NCBI RefSeq assembly: GCF_026914185.1 | Contig: NC_070564.1 | Location: 1,612,001-1,676,000, forward strand | Direction: 5' to 3' | Source: Puccinia triticina | Taxonomy: Eukaryota; Basidiomycota; Pucciniomycetes; Pucciniales; Pucciniaceae | DNA length: 64,000 nt | In this document: positions 20,301 to 30,242 of the stretch, one piece after another | Layout: each line of letters starts with the position of its first letter | How positions within the stretch are numbered: position 1 is the stretch's first letter | Program-made: the position numbers and the translations under genes | Notes under the pieces: model-generated | What the model was told of the DNA's origin: nothing | Databases searched by the model: none | What the model saw: the letters and a program-made list of their open reading frames with translations, nothing else

Positions 20301-20723
20301 ATGCGGTGGCAGAAGTGGAAGGTGTTCCTGATGTTTGATAACACGCGGGGCCATCTGTATGAGCTGGAATTAATTGCGAGCAAGGTCTTGCTTCCACTGC
20401 CAGAGTCGATGCGCAGATATGTCCAGCCGCTCCTGGCGGGCATCAACCAGGCCCTTATGTCGAACTACCACCAGAATCTGATTGAGACCGACATGGTGCT
20501 AAGTCAGCAGGAGATCTACCAAAAAGAAACATGTGCAACAAACCACACTTATTGTGACCACTCTGCATGGGACCAAGTCCCCAACAATGATCCGCAATTG
20601 CTCCAGCCATCAGCCCATTTAGACGGCCGCTGCGCCGCCGCTCTTAACCAGATCACTGGCTTGAATCATTCCTCTCAGTTCGCCTCTGCCCTCAACAAGG
20701 AGAAACATCTCGTGGCCACCTAA
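20301..20723 (+). CDS. Hypothetical protein fragment, 140 codons
   Basis: I do not recognise the family. The frame starts ATG (MRWQKWKVFLMFDNTRGHLY) and is protein-like in its middle (VLLPLPESMRRYVQPLLAGI then NQALMSNYHQNLIETDMVL), with mixed hydrophobic and charged residues and no low complexity. The end is Asn/His/Ala-rich. No intron could be joined to extend it, and no neighbouring gene gives context. It may be an exon of a decayed gene or mobile element. Confidence 0.3.
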   Translation: MRWQKWKVFLMFDNTRGHLYELELIASKVLLPLPESMRRYVQPLLAGINQALMSNYHQNLIETDMVLSQQEIYQKETCATNHTYCDHSAWDQVPNNDPQLLQPSAHLDGRCAAALNQITGLNHSSQFASALNKEKHLVAT

Positions 20724-21569
20724 CGCTATGGAACAGGGTCCTCTTGAGGACAGTGAAGTCAGTATTGCTTTTACTCTAGCTTACAAGCGGGGAAGGTCGG
20801 CAGTCTGGTTGGCAAGATTCAGTCCGCTGAGGTTGGCGAAGTGGATGAGGTGCACCCGGCTGAGGTCAGGGCACCTGTCAACCGTCCCAGCGGCAACATC
20901 TGGGCGGGGCAGGCGTGGATGCGTCCGTGTGGGACACCATGCGGGCGCCCTCAGACGGTGTCTGAAAAGGTCTGAAAGCGCCTAGGAGGCGGTGGCTTGG
21001 GACACCCGCGCGATGTGTTGAAAAGGGTCATCGCCGTGGCGCTGATGAACTGCAAGGCAGCGAGGACGCCCCGCGATGCGCCACACGGTTGTTTTGGTTG
21101 CCCCACTTTGTGGTTTGGAAGGACCCCACATTGGCAGGCGTATTGCAAGGGTGATGCAGTTTGAGAAAAGCCTGGCTGAATTTGTCTTGTGGCAAGGGTC
21201 ACCATGGGCTCTTTGGGGGTGTGGCTGTGGTGTGGTTGTCAAGGAAGCATGAATGGCAAGTGCGCTGGTGGATCTTGAGTGCCAAATTTTCTATAAAAAG
21301 AGGGCATTGGCTTGCTTGTTTGTGTCCCCAGGCGTCCTCTGCCGCTGTACTTCCAGCGTGCGGTTTGTCCTCAACCCCCTCCGCTGTTGCACTTGCACAG
21401 TTTGAGGGGCTCTACTCGGTGGCCCCCCTTTGCATAATGCCTTCAATGTGGCGCGCTGGGGGCCATCCACCCACTATTTTAAACCCTGCTAGACAGGGAT
21501 GGATAGTGGGTCTATTTTGTGGTGTTTGGATTTTGTGTTAGGGAGGCTTGTTTCTGTGATTTGTTTTTT
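20724..21569. other. Mixed GC-rich DNA, no supported gene
   Basis: Several frames of 80-126 codons are open on both strands around 20980-21540, but none shows a domain. GC-rich patches at 20870-21130 may be remnants of coding sequence. No repeat boundary is clear. Confidence 0.3.
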
Positions 21570-21800
21570 TGAAAGGGGGAACCCTTGCATTTTGTTTTTT
21601 GTAATTTGGTTAATTTGTAGGGGGAACCCTTGATCTTTTTTTCTGTGTTTCTCTGTCTTTAATAAACTTGGATTTTAAGCCTATTTGCATCGCGTAGAAA
21701 TGAGTAGAAAAAAACCGGGTACGCACGCGGAAAAGGGGGTACGCAAAAACTGGGTACAAACGCGGAAAAACCAAGTATGTTTATTAACCCCCTTTTTTAT
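21570..21800. repeat. AAGGGGGAACCC repeat followed by CCGGGTACG arm
   Basis: AAGGGGGAACCCTTGCATTT and TTTGTAGGGGGAACCCTTG form an imperfect inverted/direct pair (21572-21632). Then GCGTAGAAATGAGTAGAAAA, CCGGGTACGCACGCGG and AAGGGGGTACGC match the outer right arm of the 58983-61070 palindrome. Only one arm is present. Confidence 0.6.
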
Positions 21801-22475
21801 GTTTTTTTTATGTTTTTTTATGTTTTTTTTTATGTTTTCACAACGGCTATTGCAATGCAGCGCGTGGTACCCTGGCGGTACCACATTTTTCTACATTATT
21901 ACCCGCGGATATGATCTGCTCCGCCCTGGGCTAGCTAATCAAACCACGGGGGAAAGCTGAGGCACGACCCGCATGTGGGTATCACAGCAATTCCTTGGGG
22001 AGTCCACGGTTGAAGGAGCCGTAATCCACCCGTGGGCTCGACCTTCACGTCGGGATCACTGGGAGTCCATGGGGATTCCACGTGGAGCAGAAAGCTGCCG
22101 TGGAATCCACGGGATGATCACGGGGTGGCCGCGTGATCCTCCCGGTGGTGACCCCGTGTTTAAAAGCCGCTGGGCAAACCTGAATGTAGCCTAAGCAATG
22201 TCAACTCAATTTGGTTGCTAGGTAGGAAAAAAACAATATTCAAATCCATACAGCCAAAAGGGGTATGAAAAAAACACATTTGAAGGTACCTAGCCAACAA
22301 GCCAGGATGAGCCCACACATAGAAACCGGCCCTCAGAGCCAAGCAACCAAGCGTGATTCCTCACCGGCATGCCGGTGGTGCTGGCTGCCCGCCGAGGAGA
22401 AGGTTTCCTGAGACAGCCGGGTATGTATCAGGCGAGCGGGCACACCTTGTACATAGCTGCGCTCTGCAAGAACTA
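21801..22475. other. Low-complexity T-rich tract and CACGGGG-rich stretch
   Basis: 21793-21838 has TTTATGTTTTTTT repeated. 21940-22165 is rich in CCACGGG / CGTGG words in both orientations (for example TTCCACGTGGAG and GTGGAATCCACGGGATGATC). This suggests local hairpins. No gene is seen. Confidence 0.35.
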
Positions 22476-22632
22476 TGGTGTTCAAAATTGCATAAGATGT
22501 GTTTACATAACAGCATAACATTTGATTTTGGCTGGCAGATGTCAGCATACATAAAATTTAAAGTGACATCTCCCAGCCAAAATTGCAGCTTATGCTGTTA
22601 TGTAGAAAAATCTTATGCAATTTTGAACACCA
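22476..22632. mobile_element. 157-bp hairpin MITE
   Basis: TGGTGTTCAAAATTGCATAA at the left pairs with TTATGCAATTTTGAACACCA at the right. The pairing continues inward through TACATAACAGCATAA / TTATGCTGTTATGTA. Arms are about 60-70 bp. No obvious TSD was found, though an A/T base pair flanks each side. Confidence 0.65.
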
Positions 22633-23921
22633 CAAACGTACAATGATATCACCAAGGAGGAGGCCTCTCCGTCGAGCGGGTCTTTTGACTGCTTGCTGTA
22701 GAAGAATCTTCCTCGGAATCATCCCCGGCAAGTGGATCCCCACTTGCCCGTGAGGATTCCTCCTACACGAGCACCTTGCACCTGCTTGCCAAGAAATATT
22801 CCTTGACAAGCAGGTACAAGTGATCCAGGGCAATGGAAGAAAATTCGTTCCAGCCAAGTACAAAGGGCTCCAGCAGAAGAAGCCCCCAGTGTATGTATAA
22901 CATGTACCTGCTTGGCCGATGTTGGAATTTCACTCGTTCTCGCTCTTTCTCTTCCCAATCTTCTTTCTCCTCCCTGACACAAACATGTCACCATTTCTTG
23001 TTTGTCTGTCATGCATGTGCCTTTTTTTTATTCATTCATTATGATTAAATCCGCGCCCACAAGTTAACCATATTGTATGTAGTCTACTTAAAACCGCTAG
23101 ACTCCAAGAAATCAAAGCCATCAGTCCTGACTAAACTGAATCCTCGAGTGGCACTTTAGCCCCACTTCGAGACTCTCTGCTTAGGCACTTCAGCCCCTAA
23201 GAGTGAGTAAAAAACAGTCTCTTTTTCAGACTTGTTGTCTGCTATCGGCTAAGCCGATCTTTTTCCTCCGCCCGCTCCGCTCGCCTCTGGCCAAAAATCC
23301 TTCAGCCGAGATAATTCCCAGACCTTGGCAAGCAGGTGTCATTTCCACATTCAAGGGCAAGAGGAAGCCTGCTGGGCAAGCGCAAGGGAATCCATCTTTG
23401 CCAAGTGTGTGCAAAATTGCTTGCCAAGGTCCTCGGCAAGCAGGCACTCATTACTCCCAGGGGCAAGCCAAAAAAATTTCCCCACCAAATAGGTACAAAG
23501 GTGTTGCCCGCTTGGTTGGCCAGGAACCCAATTGGGAGGCTCAATAGCTGAGGCTGATCCTCCATCAAATACATCTCTATGGTGGATTCTCTCAATCCAG
23601 GATTGCTTAGGTTAGATTCAACTTGCCAAAATCAGCTCGTTCCTCCCCCCCTTCCCCTCATAATGTTTGTTTACAACAGCGCAGCAGATGTGGGCTGGTC
23701 CATGGAGCGGCACCCTAATGAGCCTGCCGCGCGAACGCGCGCCGGGCCCATAACTGGGCCCTAGCGCGGACAGCGCCTGGGGGCACACCCGGGCCAAGTG
23801 GACTGTGGCTGCGACCTCTGGCACCCATCCATCCCGACGACAGAATCAACAAATTAGCCGACAGAAGAGCAGAAACAGGGAAAAAAAATTGCCCCACCCA
23901 CCCACCCTGTTAGAGTTCCCG
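22633..23921. other. CTTGGCAAGCAGG-type repeats, no supported gene
   Basis: CTTGCC/GGCAAG words are repeated in both orientations (22725-22820 and 23318-23470, for example CTTGGCAAGCAGGTG and CTCGGCAAGCAGGCA). CCTCGAGTGGCACTTTAGCC with ACTTCGAGACTC forms a hairpin near 23130-23180. 23730-23760 has GCGCGAACGCGCGCC. No gene is seen. Confidence 0.35.
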
Positions 23922-24379
23922 CCCACCCGGCGGGCTCCAGCTCTGGTAGAAGCTTTGACCACGGCAATGTGACAAGTCCAAGCCTGCCTGAGTACAGTTT
24001 TAATAAGGGAAGATCCTAGAGGATCTACCCAACTGAGACTTCTCCACACCTCACCCAAAGAGGTGCTCGCCTGGCACACTAAGCCAAGGCGCAAAGGAGA
24101 AGAGAGAAGAAAGAAACTACTCCCCCGTAATACCGGTTAGACTTGGGGAGCTAGCAAGATAGCTCCCGGGCTACCCCCAAAATCTGGGAAAATTACCGGG
24201 AAAAATAATTTCCCTAGGGACACCTCATAAGAAGCATCCCCACACCTTCCCCCGCAGGCAAGTGTCTAGCCACAGAGTGGATATAGTACATCAAGCGCGT
24301 CTGGGCACATGCCCCAGTCCCGCGCGGCCGAGCGCCACCGGGGGTTTGGAGGGTGCCCAGAGGGCTTGATCAGGGAGGT
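23922..24379 (-). repeat. ~460-bp repeat, right copy of an inverted pair
   Basis: Reverse complement of 16653-17126 with very few differences. It ends GCTTGATCAGGGAGGT. Its inner side starts at TCCCGCCCACCCGGCGGG, preceded by TGTTAGAGT, which the other copy lacks. Confidence 0.8.
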
Positions 24380-24559
24380 TGGGCGGGCGGCGGATCTTGG
24401 CACATGCCCAAGTCCCGCTTGGCCAGCCCCAAGCTCTGGGCCGATGGGATCATCGCGATAACATATCTAGACTGATGTGTGTACCAGCCATTGGATGTGT
24501 CAATATCAAGGGCCAATACACTGCTAGTCTTTGGGAGGAGAGCCCCCATTGAGGAGAGA

Positions 24560-24662
24560 ACTACCCCTTCTTGATGGTTGGTCTGCAAACCGGTCATCAA
24601 GAGGGAGAGACGACTCCCTTCTTGCTGGTCAATATGTACCTGTATCAGTCATCAAGAAGAGA
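24560..24662. repeat. GACCGGT palindrome cluster, left half, split by copia
   Basis: TTGATGGTTGGTCTGCAAAC followed by CGGTCATCAAGAGG, then CTTGCTGGTCAATATG...CAGTCATCAAGAAGAG. The copia element follows at once (TSD 24663-24667), and the cluster continues after it at 29953. Confidence 0.7.
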
Positions 24663-24667
24663 AAGTC

Positions 24668-25198
24668 TGTAAAATTCATACATGTCACATACGTGAAATG
24701 TCACTCTCTCCCTCTCATCGACTCGCCACTCTCACCTAAAACTTCTCTCAACTTCAACTCATCTTCACTTCTTCAATCGCCGACCAATCACACACACTCA
24801 ACTCAACAACCAACTCAACTTCCTTATCCCCCATCACTCACCCTCAATCATCACTCACTCTCTTCTCTTTCCTCTTTTTCTCTATTATTCTTCTTATTTG
24901 TTCTTCTACTCGATTCAACTCTGTCCTTGTCTGTCTGGTAAGATTTAACTCGATCAACTTTAACAACAACTATCAAACATCTCAACTAACAATCTCCACT
25001 CAGTCCGCTCTACTATCTTGTCCTTCTTCAGTCCTCAATCTCCTCACCTGCTCTTCTCATGTCCCTGTCTGCTCAAGCATTGGTTCTTTCTTCCTTTTTT
25101 TCATTAACATTCTCAATTCTCAATATCCTTCTGATTGTTTCTCTCACAGTCGTGTTGGCTTCTTTTAGGCAATAAATCTTTCATTCACAAATCTTTTA
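24668..25198 (+). repeat. 5' LTR of the intact copia element
   Basis: 531 bp, TGTAAAATTC...ATCTTTTA, very C/T-rich in the middle. A GGCAATAAATC word near 25169-25179 could carry the polyadenylation signal. The 28 bp between the LTR and the start codon must hold the primer-binding site, which I could not match to a tRNA by eye. Confidence 0.92.
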
Positions 25199-25226
25199 CG
25201 GTTAAAAGTCTTCGACCGACCGATTT

Positions 25227-28200
25227 ATGTCAACGGAAGCCGCCGCGGGACAACAGCAGGGCTCGTCGACCGGGATAACTCGACCGGCGACGATGGCAGG
25301 TTCATCGAACAACGATGTATTCCGACAAGCGATGCTGAAAACGGCACTCGAAACTATTCCTCAGCTGTCGGAGGAGAATTATTCAATCTGGAAGGACAAA
25401 ATGACGGCGCTGCTGGAGTTGCGGGGAGTTCTAACCATCCTCGACAATCAGGCTCTGAATGCTGCACCTCTAGCCGGCGACGTCAACGCGGAGCTCAAGC
25501 TCCTTTTCATATCCAAAATGGACAGCGTGACTCACAACAACATTGTCACGGCAGACAACCAAAGCTCAGCAAAAGCACTCTGGAAAGCAATCAAAGAACA
25601 ATTTGCGTCTGACAAATCCTCAAATCGAGTGAGGGTTTTCAATGAATTCCTCTACGTCAGATTCAAAGAAGATGCGCTGGAGGCCTTCGTGAAAGACATC
25701 AAAGTGGCAATCAAGAAACTCGTCGACGTTGGTATCGATCTCCCACAGGACATTCTTGCATATCTCATACTCTTCAAACTACCGGATACGCTCCAGCTCT
25801 TAAAACGGCAGATCATGCACTCAGACAAAAACCTGACTGTTCAATTCCTATGCAACCATCTAACTCAATTCAACAACGAGAATCGAGCTGAGGTACAAGA
25901 GCAATCATCCTCCACTCAATCAGCCTTGGTATCGACTAGAAATCAGAAGAGCCAGCGTAACAATGAACATAAAGGACAACAAGGGAATCCTGGAGCGAAC
26001 AGACCAAAACGTTGCACGGCCGGGTACCACAACCCCAAACAGGATGCCAACCACTCAGCGGAATCGTGCTGGCACCTCCATTCTGACAAAGCTCCGGAAT
26101 GGTGGCGGGAAGCCCAGGCCAAATATCAGGCCAACAAAAACGTCAACTACTATCTCTCTCTGGTAACTCTCTGGACCAAAATCGGTAACCCTAAGTTCAA
26201 AATAGTGCTAGATAGCGGAGCTTCAGCCCACATCTTCAACGATCTGAAATTCTTCGAGAAGCTTGAATTTGGTGATCGGGACACCATCCGCACAGGCAAA
26301 GAAGGAGCTACCTTACCAATCAGGGGTGTTGGAACGGTAACTCTTCAATGGGGCAACTTAGTGGTCTCAATAGAAGACTGCCTGTACGTACCCGACATAG
26401 TCATCAACCTCATCAGTTCTGGACTCCTACTTGAAAAAGGATGCGAACTTGTGGCCAAGAAAAACAAGTTCCTTGTCTCAAAAGACGGACTAGAACGCTT
26501 CAAAGGAAAAATCGAAAATCACCTCTTCGTGGTCAACAATCCCGATGCGGTAGGAGGGACGGTCAAACATGCTGCTCACTTCTCCGATCATTCACCGGAA
26601 ACTTCACTCAGGTCAATCCATGAGAGGTTTGGTCATGCCTCGCTACAACGGCTAGAACAGTTCATTCCTGCATCAATCTCAAAAGCTGAGAAAGACGCCT
26701 TCGAGTGCAAGGCCTGCACCCTGTCGAAGATAACTAAACAGTCGTTCAAACTCGAGTCAACACCGGCTTCAAAGGTCTTCGAGAGGATCCACTTGGACTT
26801 GATAGGTCCGATCACCCCTGAGTCAAAAATCAAATCTAAATTCATCCTGACTCTTGTTGACAATTACTCAGGCTACCTGGCGGGATTTCCCTTGGCGAAG
26901 AAAGACAACACCACCGACGTCCTAATCAATCTGCTCGAAAGTGAAAACAAACGACGTGGCTATTTCCCCAACATCATTTGCTCCGATGGAGGAGGAGAGT
27001 TTACGGGAAATAGGTTAGTTAGCTTTCTCAAAAGCAAACACATCCAAAGGCTAATCTCGGAACCATACCACCCCAAACACAACGGTAGAGCGGAACGAGC
27101 GAATCAAACAATTGTAGAATCAATGCGCGCCACGTTCCGCGCATTGGGCATCTCAAAAAACTTCTGGCATGAAGTCGTGAAATCGTGTTGCTTGATGCTC
27201 AATCAGATTCCTCGTAAAGGACATGTCAAATCGCCCTGGCAACTCGTACACGGAAAAAATCTACCCTCAGGCTTCCTCAAACCCCTCGGAACGACCGCAG
27301 TAGTACTGAACTTAAACAGAAGAAAAGGAAGGAAATTCGAGGTGAAAGGTCAAGAAGGCCAACTTGTTGGCTTCAATGTGCCACTGCAGTCATACCGGAT
27401 CATCACGCCAAGCGGAGCAATCGTAGACTCCAAACACGTACGCTTCCTGAAGATGCCGTACTCTGACAACAAGTTCTCCGACGGGGACGAATTCTACCCG
27501 GAAAGACTCCTGGAGCACTCAGAATCAAACAAGCCTGCACCCGAGCAGAACGAACAATCGAATCCAGACGCCAAAGATTCCTCGTCGCAGAGTCAGGACG
27601 GGATCGATACTTCACTCAACGGCAACGATCGTGACCCTCCAGACTCAGAATCTGACGACAACATCTCTCAAATGCTGAATCCGAAAATCTCAGAACAATC
27701 AAAACAAACAGCAGAACCCCCAACCAGGTCGCTGAGAGACAGATCTTCCATCAAACCCCCAGACCGGTATGGATTTCACCATTACTTCAAGCCAAACACA
27801 TTTGAGTTGGCAATAAGGTGCGCCGATGAGAAATTCTGGAGAACAGCAATTGAGAAAGAAGTTAACTCGATCGAAAATCACGAGGTATGGGACAACTACT
27901 TTCAAGAACCTCCAAACCCACTAAACACAACTTGGGTATTCAGAATAAAAGACAACTGTCACGGTGATCCCCTCAAACACAAGGCCAGACTGTGCGTGCA
28001 AGGATTTCACCAAATCAAAGGTGTTGATCACGGGGAGACGTTTGCTCCGACTGGAAAGGTTTCAACCCTCAGAATGATACTCTTATACGCCCTCCATCAA
28101 AACTTATCAATCACTCAATTTGATGTTCAGGGCGCATTTCTTCACGCACCTTTAACTGAAGACATCTACATAAAGACGCCGAAAGGAGTCAACCGCGATG

Positions 28201-29426
28201 CTCCATACCTCAAACTCAAAAAGGCTCTGTACGGCTTGAAGCAAGCCCCCAAAAACTGGTACGAAACTCTGGCCTCCTGGCTTGAGTCAGTCAGTTTTCG
28301 TGAATCGAACTGTGATCCATGCTTGTACCTGTGCGATGACGGAGTCTCCCGTCTCTTCTTCCACGTGGACGACTTAATCCTAGTAGGACCGGGGAACAAC
28401 TTCAAGGAGAAATTTGAAGAGAGGTTCTCAAATTCCTCTTGCCACAAGCCGAACACCATCTTAGGCATGAAATTCGAAAGGATCGGCAACAAAATCCTCC
28501 TATCGCAACCTAAACACATAGAACACGGCTTAGAAGAACTTGGACTATTGAACTGCAGACCATCAATCACTCCACTCACACCAAACCTGAAGCTGAAGGA
28601 AGCAACCGATGAAGACCACGCAGCCTTCAAGAAAGAAAACGTCAACTACCGATCTGCGATTGGTCTTATGAACTATATTGCAGGTTACACTCGACCAGAC
28701 ATCAGCTTTGCAGTATCAAACCTGGCTCGACACTCAACCAAACCCGGCATGTCTCACTGGCATGAAGTGAAAAAGGTTTGGCAGTACTTGAACCATACTA
28801 GAGACCTGAAGTTAACACTTGAAATCCGGAAGCCCAATCACCTGCTCGAGATTTACAGCGACGCTTCGTGGGGAGACGACCCTATCGATCGAACCTCCCA
28901 ATCGGGGTATCTCTGCTTCCTGTTCGGTGCACTCGTCTCGTGGAACAGCAGCAGGCAACATAACGTAACCTACTCCTCTACCAAAGCCGAACTCAACCCC
29001 CTTGTCGACTCATTCCATGAAGGAATGTGGCTGAAAGCCCTCCTCTCCGACATCTGGAACATTCAAGTCGACGCAGCAACCCATTACATCGACAGCAAAG
29101 AACTCAATGAACGCCTCATGATGAATGATCATGAATTCAAAGAAAAATTCGCAAACTCTCACTACATCAACAACAAAGGCCTTGACAACAAGCTAAAGAA
29201 ATTTGGATCTAATCCCAAGACCCGTCACATTGACTTGAAGACAAAAGGAATCCGACAAGAACTCAGACTCAAAAACATCAAGATCATTCTTATCCGAACC
29301 TTCGACATGCTTGCCGACGCCTTGACTAAAGCCGCCCCCAAATCCTCCATTTACAACCTCACTCAAACCATTGATCCTTCATTCAAACCTCACATCGTTA
29401 AATCTTCCCAGCCACGGGGAGTGTAA
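25227..29426 (+). CDS. Copia Gag-Pol polyprotein, 1399 aa, intact
   Basis: A single uninterrupted frame. Residues 1-250 are a copia-type Gag (UBN2-like region). A Cys/His cluster starts at C263 (RCTAGYHNP...NHSAESCWHLH). The aspartic protease motif is LDSGASAHIF (D329). The integrase has an H-H-C-C finger (HERFGH ... CKACTLSK) and the catalytic triad D524 (HLDLIGP), D587 (CSDGGGEF), E623 (GRAERAN). Reverse transcriptase spans roughly 870-1110 with FHVDDLI (D1048-D1049). RNase H starts at D1212 (YSDASWG), with STKAELNPLV as the second acidic motif. The order PR-IN-RT-RH is the copia order. The stop codon (29424-29426) lies two bases inside the 3' LTR. All key residues are present, so the protein could be active. 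Confidence 0.96.
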   Translation: MSTEAAAGQQQGSSTGITRPATMAGSSNNDVFRQAMLKTALETIPQLSEENYSIWKDKMTALLELRGVLTILDNQALNAAPLAGDVNAELKLLFISKMDSVTHNNIVTADNQSSAKALWKAIKEQFASDKSSNRVRVFNEFLYVRFKEDALEAFVKDIKVAIKKLVDVGIDLPQDILAYLILFKLPDTLQLLKRQIMHSDKNLTVQFLCNHLTQFNNENRAEVQEQSSSTQSALVSTRNQKSQRNNEHKGQQGNPGANRPKRCTAGYHNPKQDANHSAESCWHLHSDKAPEWWREAQAKYQANKNVNYYLSLVTLWTKIGNPKFKIVLDSGASAHIFNDLKFFEKLEFGDRDTIRTGKEGATLPIRGVGTVTLQWGNLVVSIEDCLYVPDIVINLISSGLLLEKGCELVAKKNKFLVSKDGLERFKGKIENHLFVVNNPDAVGGTVKHAAHFSDHSPETSLRSIHERFGHASLQRLEQFIPASISKAEKDAFECKACTLSKITKQSFKLESTPASKVFERIHLDLIGPITPESKIKSKFILTLVDNYSGYLAGFPLAKKDNTTDVLINLLESENKRRGYFPNIICSDGGGEFTGNRLVSFLKSKHIQRLISEPYHPKHNGRAERANQTIVESMRATFRALGISKNFWHEVVKSCCLMLNQIPRKGHVKSPWQLVHGKNLPSGFLKPLGTTAVVLNLNRRKGRKFEVKGQEGQLVGFNVPLQSYRIITPSGAIVDSKHVRFLKMPYSDNKFSDGDEFYPERLLEHSESNKPAPEQNEQSNPDAKDSSSQSQDGIDTSLNGNDRDPPDSESDDNISQMLNPKISEQSKQTAEPPTRSLRDRSSIKPPDRYGFHHYFKPNTFELAIRCADEKFWRTAIEKEVNSIENHEVWDNYFQEPPNPLNTTWVFRIKDNCHGDPLKHKARLCVQGFHQIKGVDHGETFAPTGKVSTLRMILLYALHQNLSITQFDVQGAFLHAPLTEDIYIKTPKGVNRDAPYLKLKKALYGLKQAPKNWYETLASWLESVSFRESNCDPCLYLCDDGVSRLFFHVDDLILVGPGNNFKEKFEERFSNSSCHKPNTILGMKFERIGNKILLSQPKHIEHGLEELGLLNCRPSITPLTPNLKLKEATDEDHAAFKKENVNYRSAIGLMNYIAGYTRPDISFAVSNLARHSTKPGMSHWHEVKKVWQYLNHTRDLKLTLEIRKPNHLLEIYSDASWGDDPIDRTSQSGYLCFLFGALVSWNSSRQHNVTYSSTKAELNPLVDSFHEGMWLKALLSDIWNIQVDAATHYIDSKELNERLMMNDHEFKEKFANSHYINNKGLDNKLKKFGSNPKTRHIDLKTKGIRQELRLKNIKIILIRTFDMLADALTKAAPKSSIYNLTQTIDPSFKPHIVKSSQPRGV

Positions 29427-29952
29427 AATTCATACATGTCACATACGTGAAATGTCACTCTCTCCCTCTCATCGACTCGCCACTCTCACCTAAAACTTCT
29501 CTCAACTTCAACTCATCTTCACTTCTTCAATCGCCGACCAATCACACACACTCAACTCAACAACCAACTCAACTTCCTTATCCCCCATCACTCACCCTCA
29601 ATCATCACTCACTCTCTTCTCTTTCCTCGTTTTCTCTATTCTTCTTCTTATTTGTTCTTCTACTTGATTCAACTCTGTCCTTGTCTGTCTGGTAAGATTT
29701 AACTCAATCAACTTTAACAACAACTATCAAACATCTCAACTAACAATCTCCACTCAGTCCGCTCTACTATCTTGTCCTTCTTCAGTCCTCAATCTCCTCA
29801 CCTGCTCTTCTCATGTCCCTGTCTGCTCAAGCGTTGGTTCTTTCTTCCTTTTTTTCATTAACATTCTCAATTCTCAATATCCTTCTGATTGTTTCTCTCA
29901 CAGTCGTGTCGGCTTCTTTTAGGCAATAAATCTTTCATTCACAAATCTTTTA
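29422..29952 (+). repeat. 3' LTR of the intact copia element
   Basis: 531 bp. It matches the 5' LTR except at six single bases, for example CCTCG for CCTCT, ATTCTTC for ATTATTC, ACTTGATT for ACTCGATT and GTGTCGG for GTGTTGG. Confidence 0.92.
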
Positions 29953-30000
29953 AAGTCTTGATGATCGGTCTGTAGACCGACCATCAAGGAGTGGAACTTT
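29953..30000. repeat. GACCGGT palindrome cluster, right half
   Basis: CTTGATGATCGGTCTGTAGA pairs with CCGACCATCAAGGAG. This continues the cluster interrupted at 24662. Confidence 0.7.
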
Positions 30001-30242
30001 TCTCCTTGATGGCTGGCATCTTTGGCAGGCGTGGCACCCTCGCTTGGCCTCGGCCCAGCGGGGCTTTGTGCCGAACCCCGCCAACTTTGCCATGTGCCAA
30101 GCGGGGGTTTCGGGTGTGTCACGCACGCTTTGGGCTTGGGCTTTTCACCCCCGAACTTGTGCATGTGCCTTGGGTTAGTTTCCTATCTCTTGAAACCAAC
30201 TACATCCTGTGCTCTCAATTAACTGGAACTGGTTTGCATATG
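30001..30242 (-). repeat. Dispersed repeat related to 17127-17262
   Basis: In reverse complement it carries CCCCCGCTTGGCACATGGCA, ACAAAGCCCCGCTGGGCCGA and GAGGGTGCC, as in 17127-17262. Past about 30165 it is AT-richer, with no clear feature up to the DIRS fragment. Confidence 0.5.

Larger units (their letters stand above)
24668..29952 (+). mobile_element. Full-length, structurally intact Ty1/copia retrotransposon
   Basis: Two 531-bp LTRs (24668-25198 and 29422-29952) flank one 1399-codon frame. The element is bracketed by a perfect 5-bp target duplication AAGTC (24663-24667 and 29953-29957). The LTRs start TGTAAAATTC and end ATCTTTTA, so the terminal dinucleotides are TG...TA rather than TG...CA. 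By eye the LTRs differ at six positions (about 1.1%) with no indel, indicating a recent insertion. The purine tract GGGGAG (29416-29421) touches the 3' LTR. It landed in a GACCGGT palindrome. Confidence 0.95.

Noticed and set aside
16653..24379. One large DNA transposon with ~470-bp inverted ends
   Set aside because: No target duplication, the inner DNA is a mixture of unrelated repeats, and the two copies break off at different inner points. Two separate insertions explain it better.
25963..29426. Other frames inside the copia element (for example 28166-28645 minus)
   Set aside because: Shadows of the 1399-codon polyprotein in other phases.
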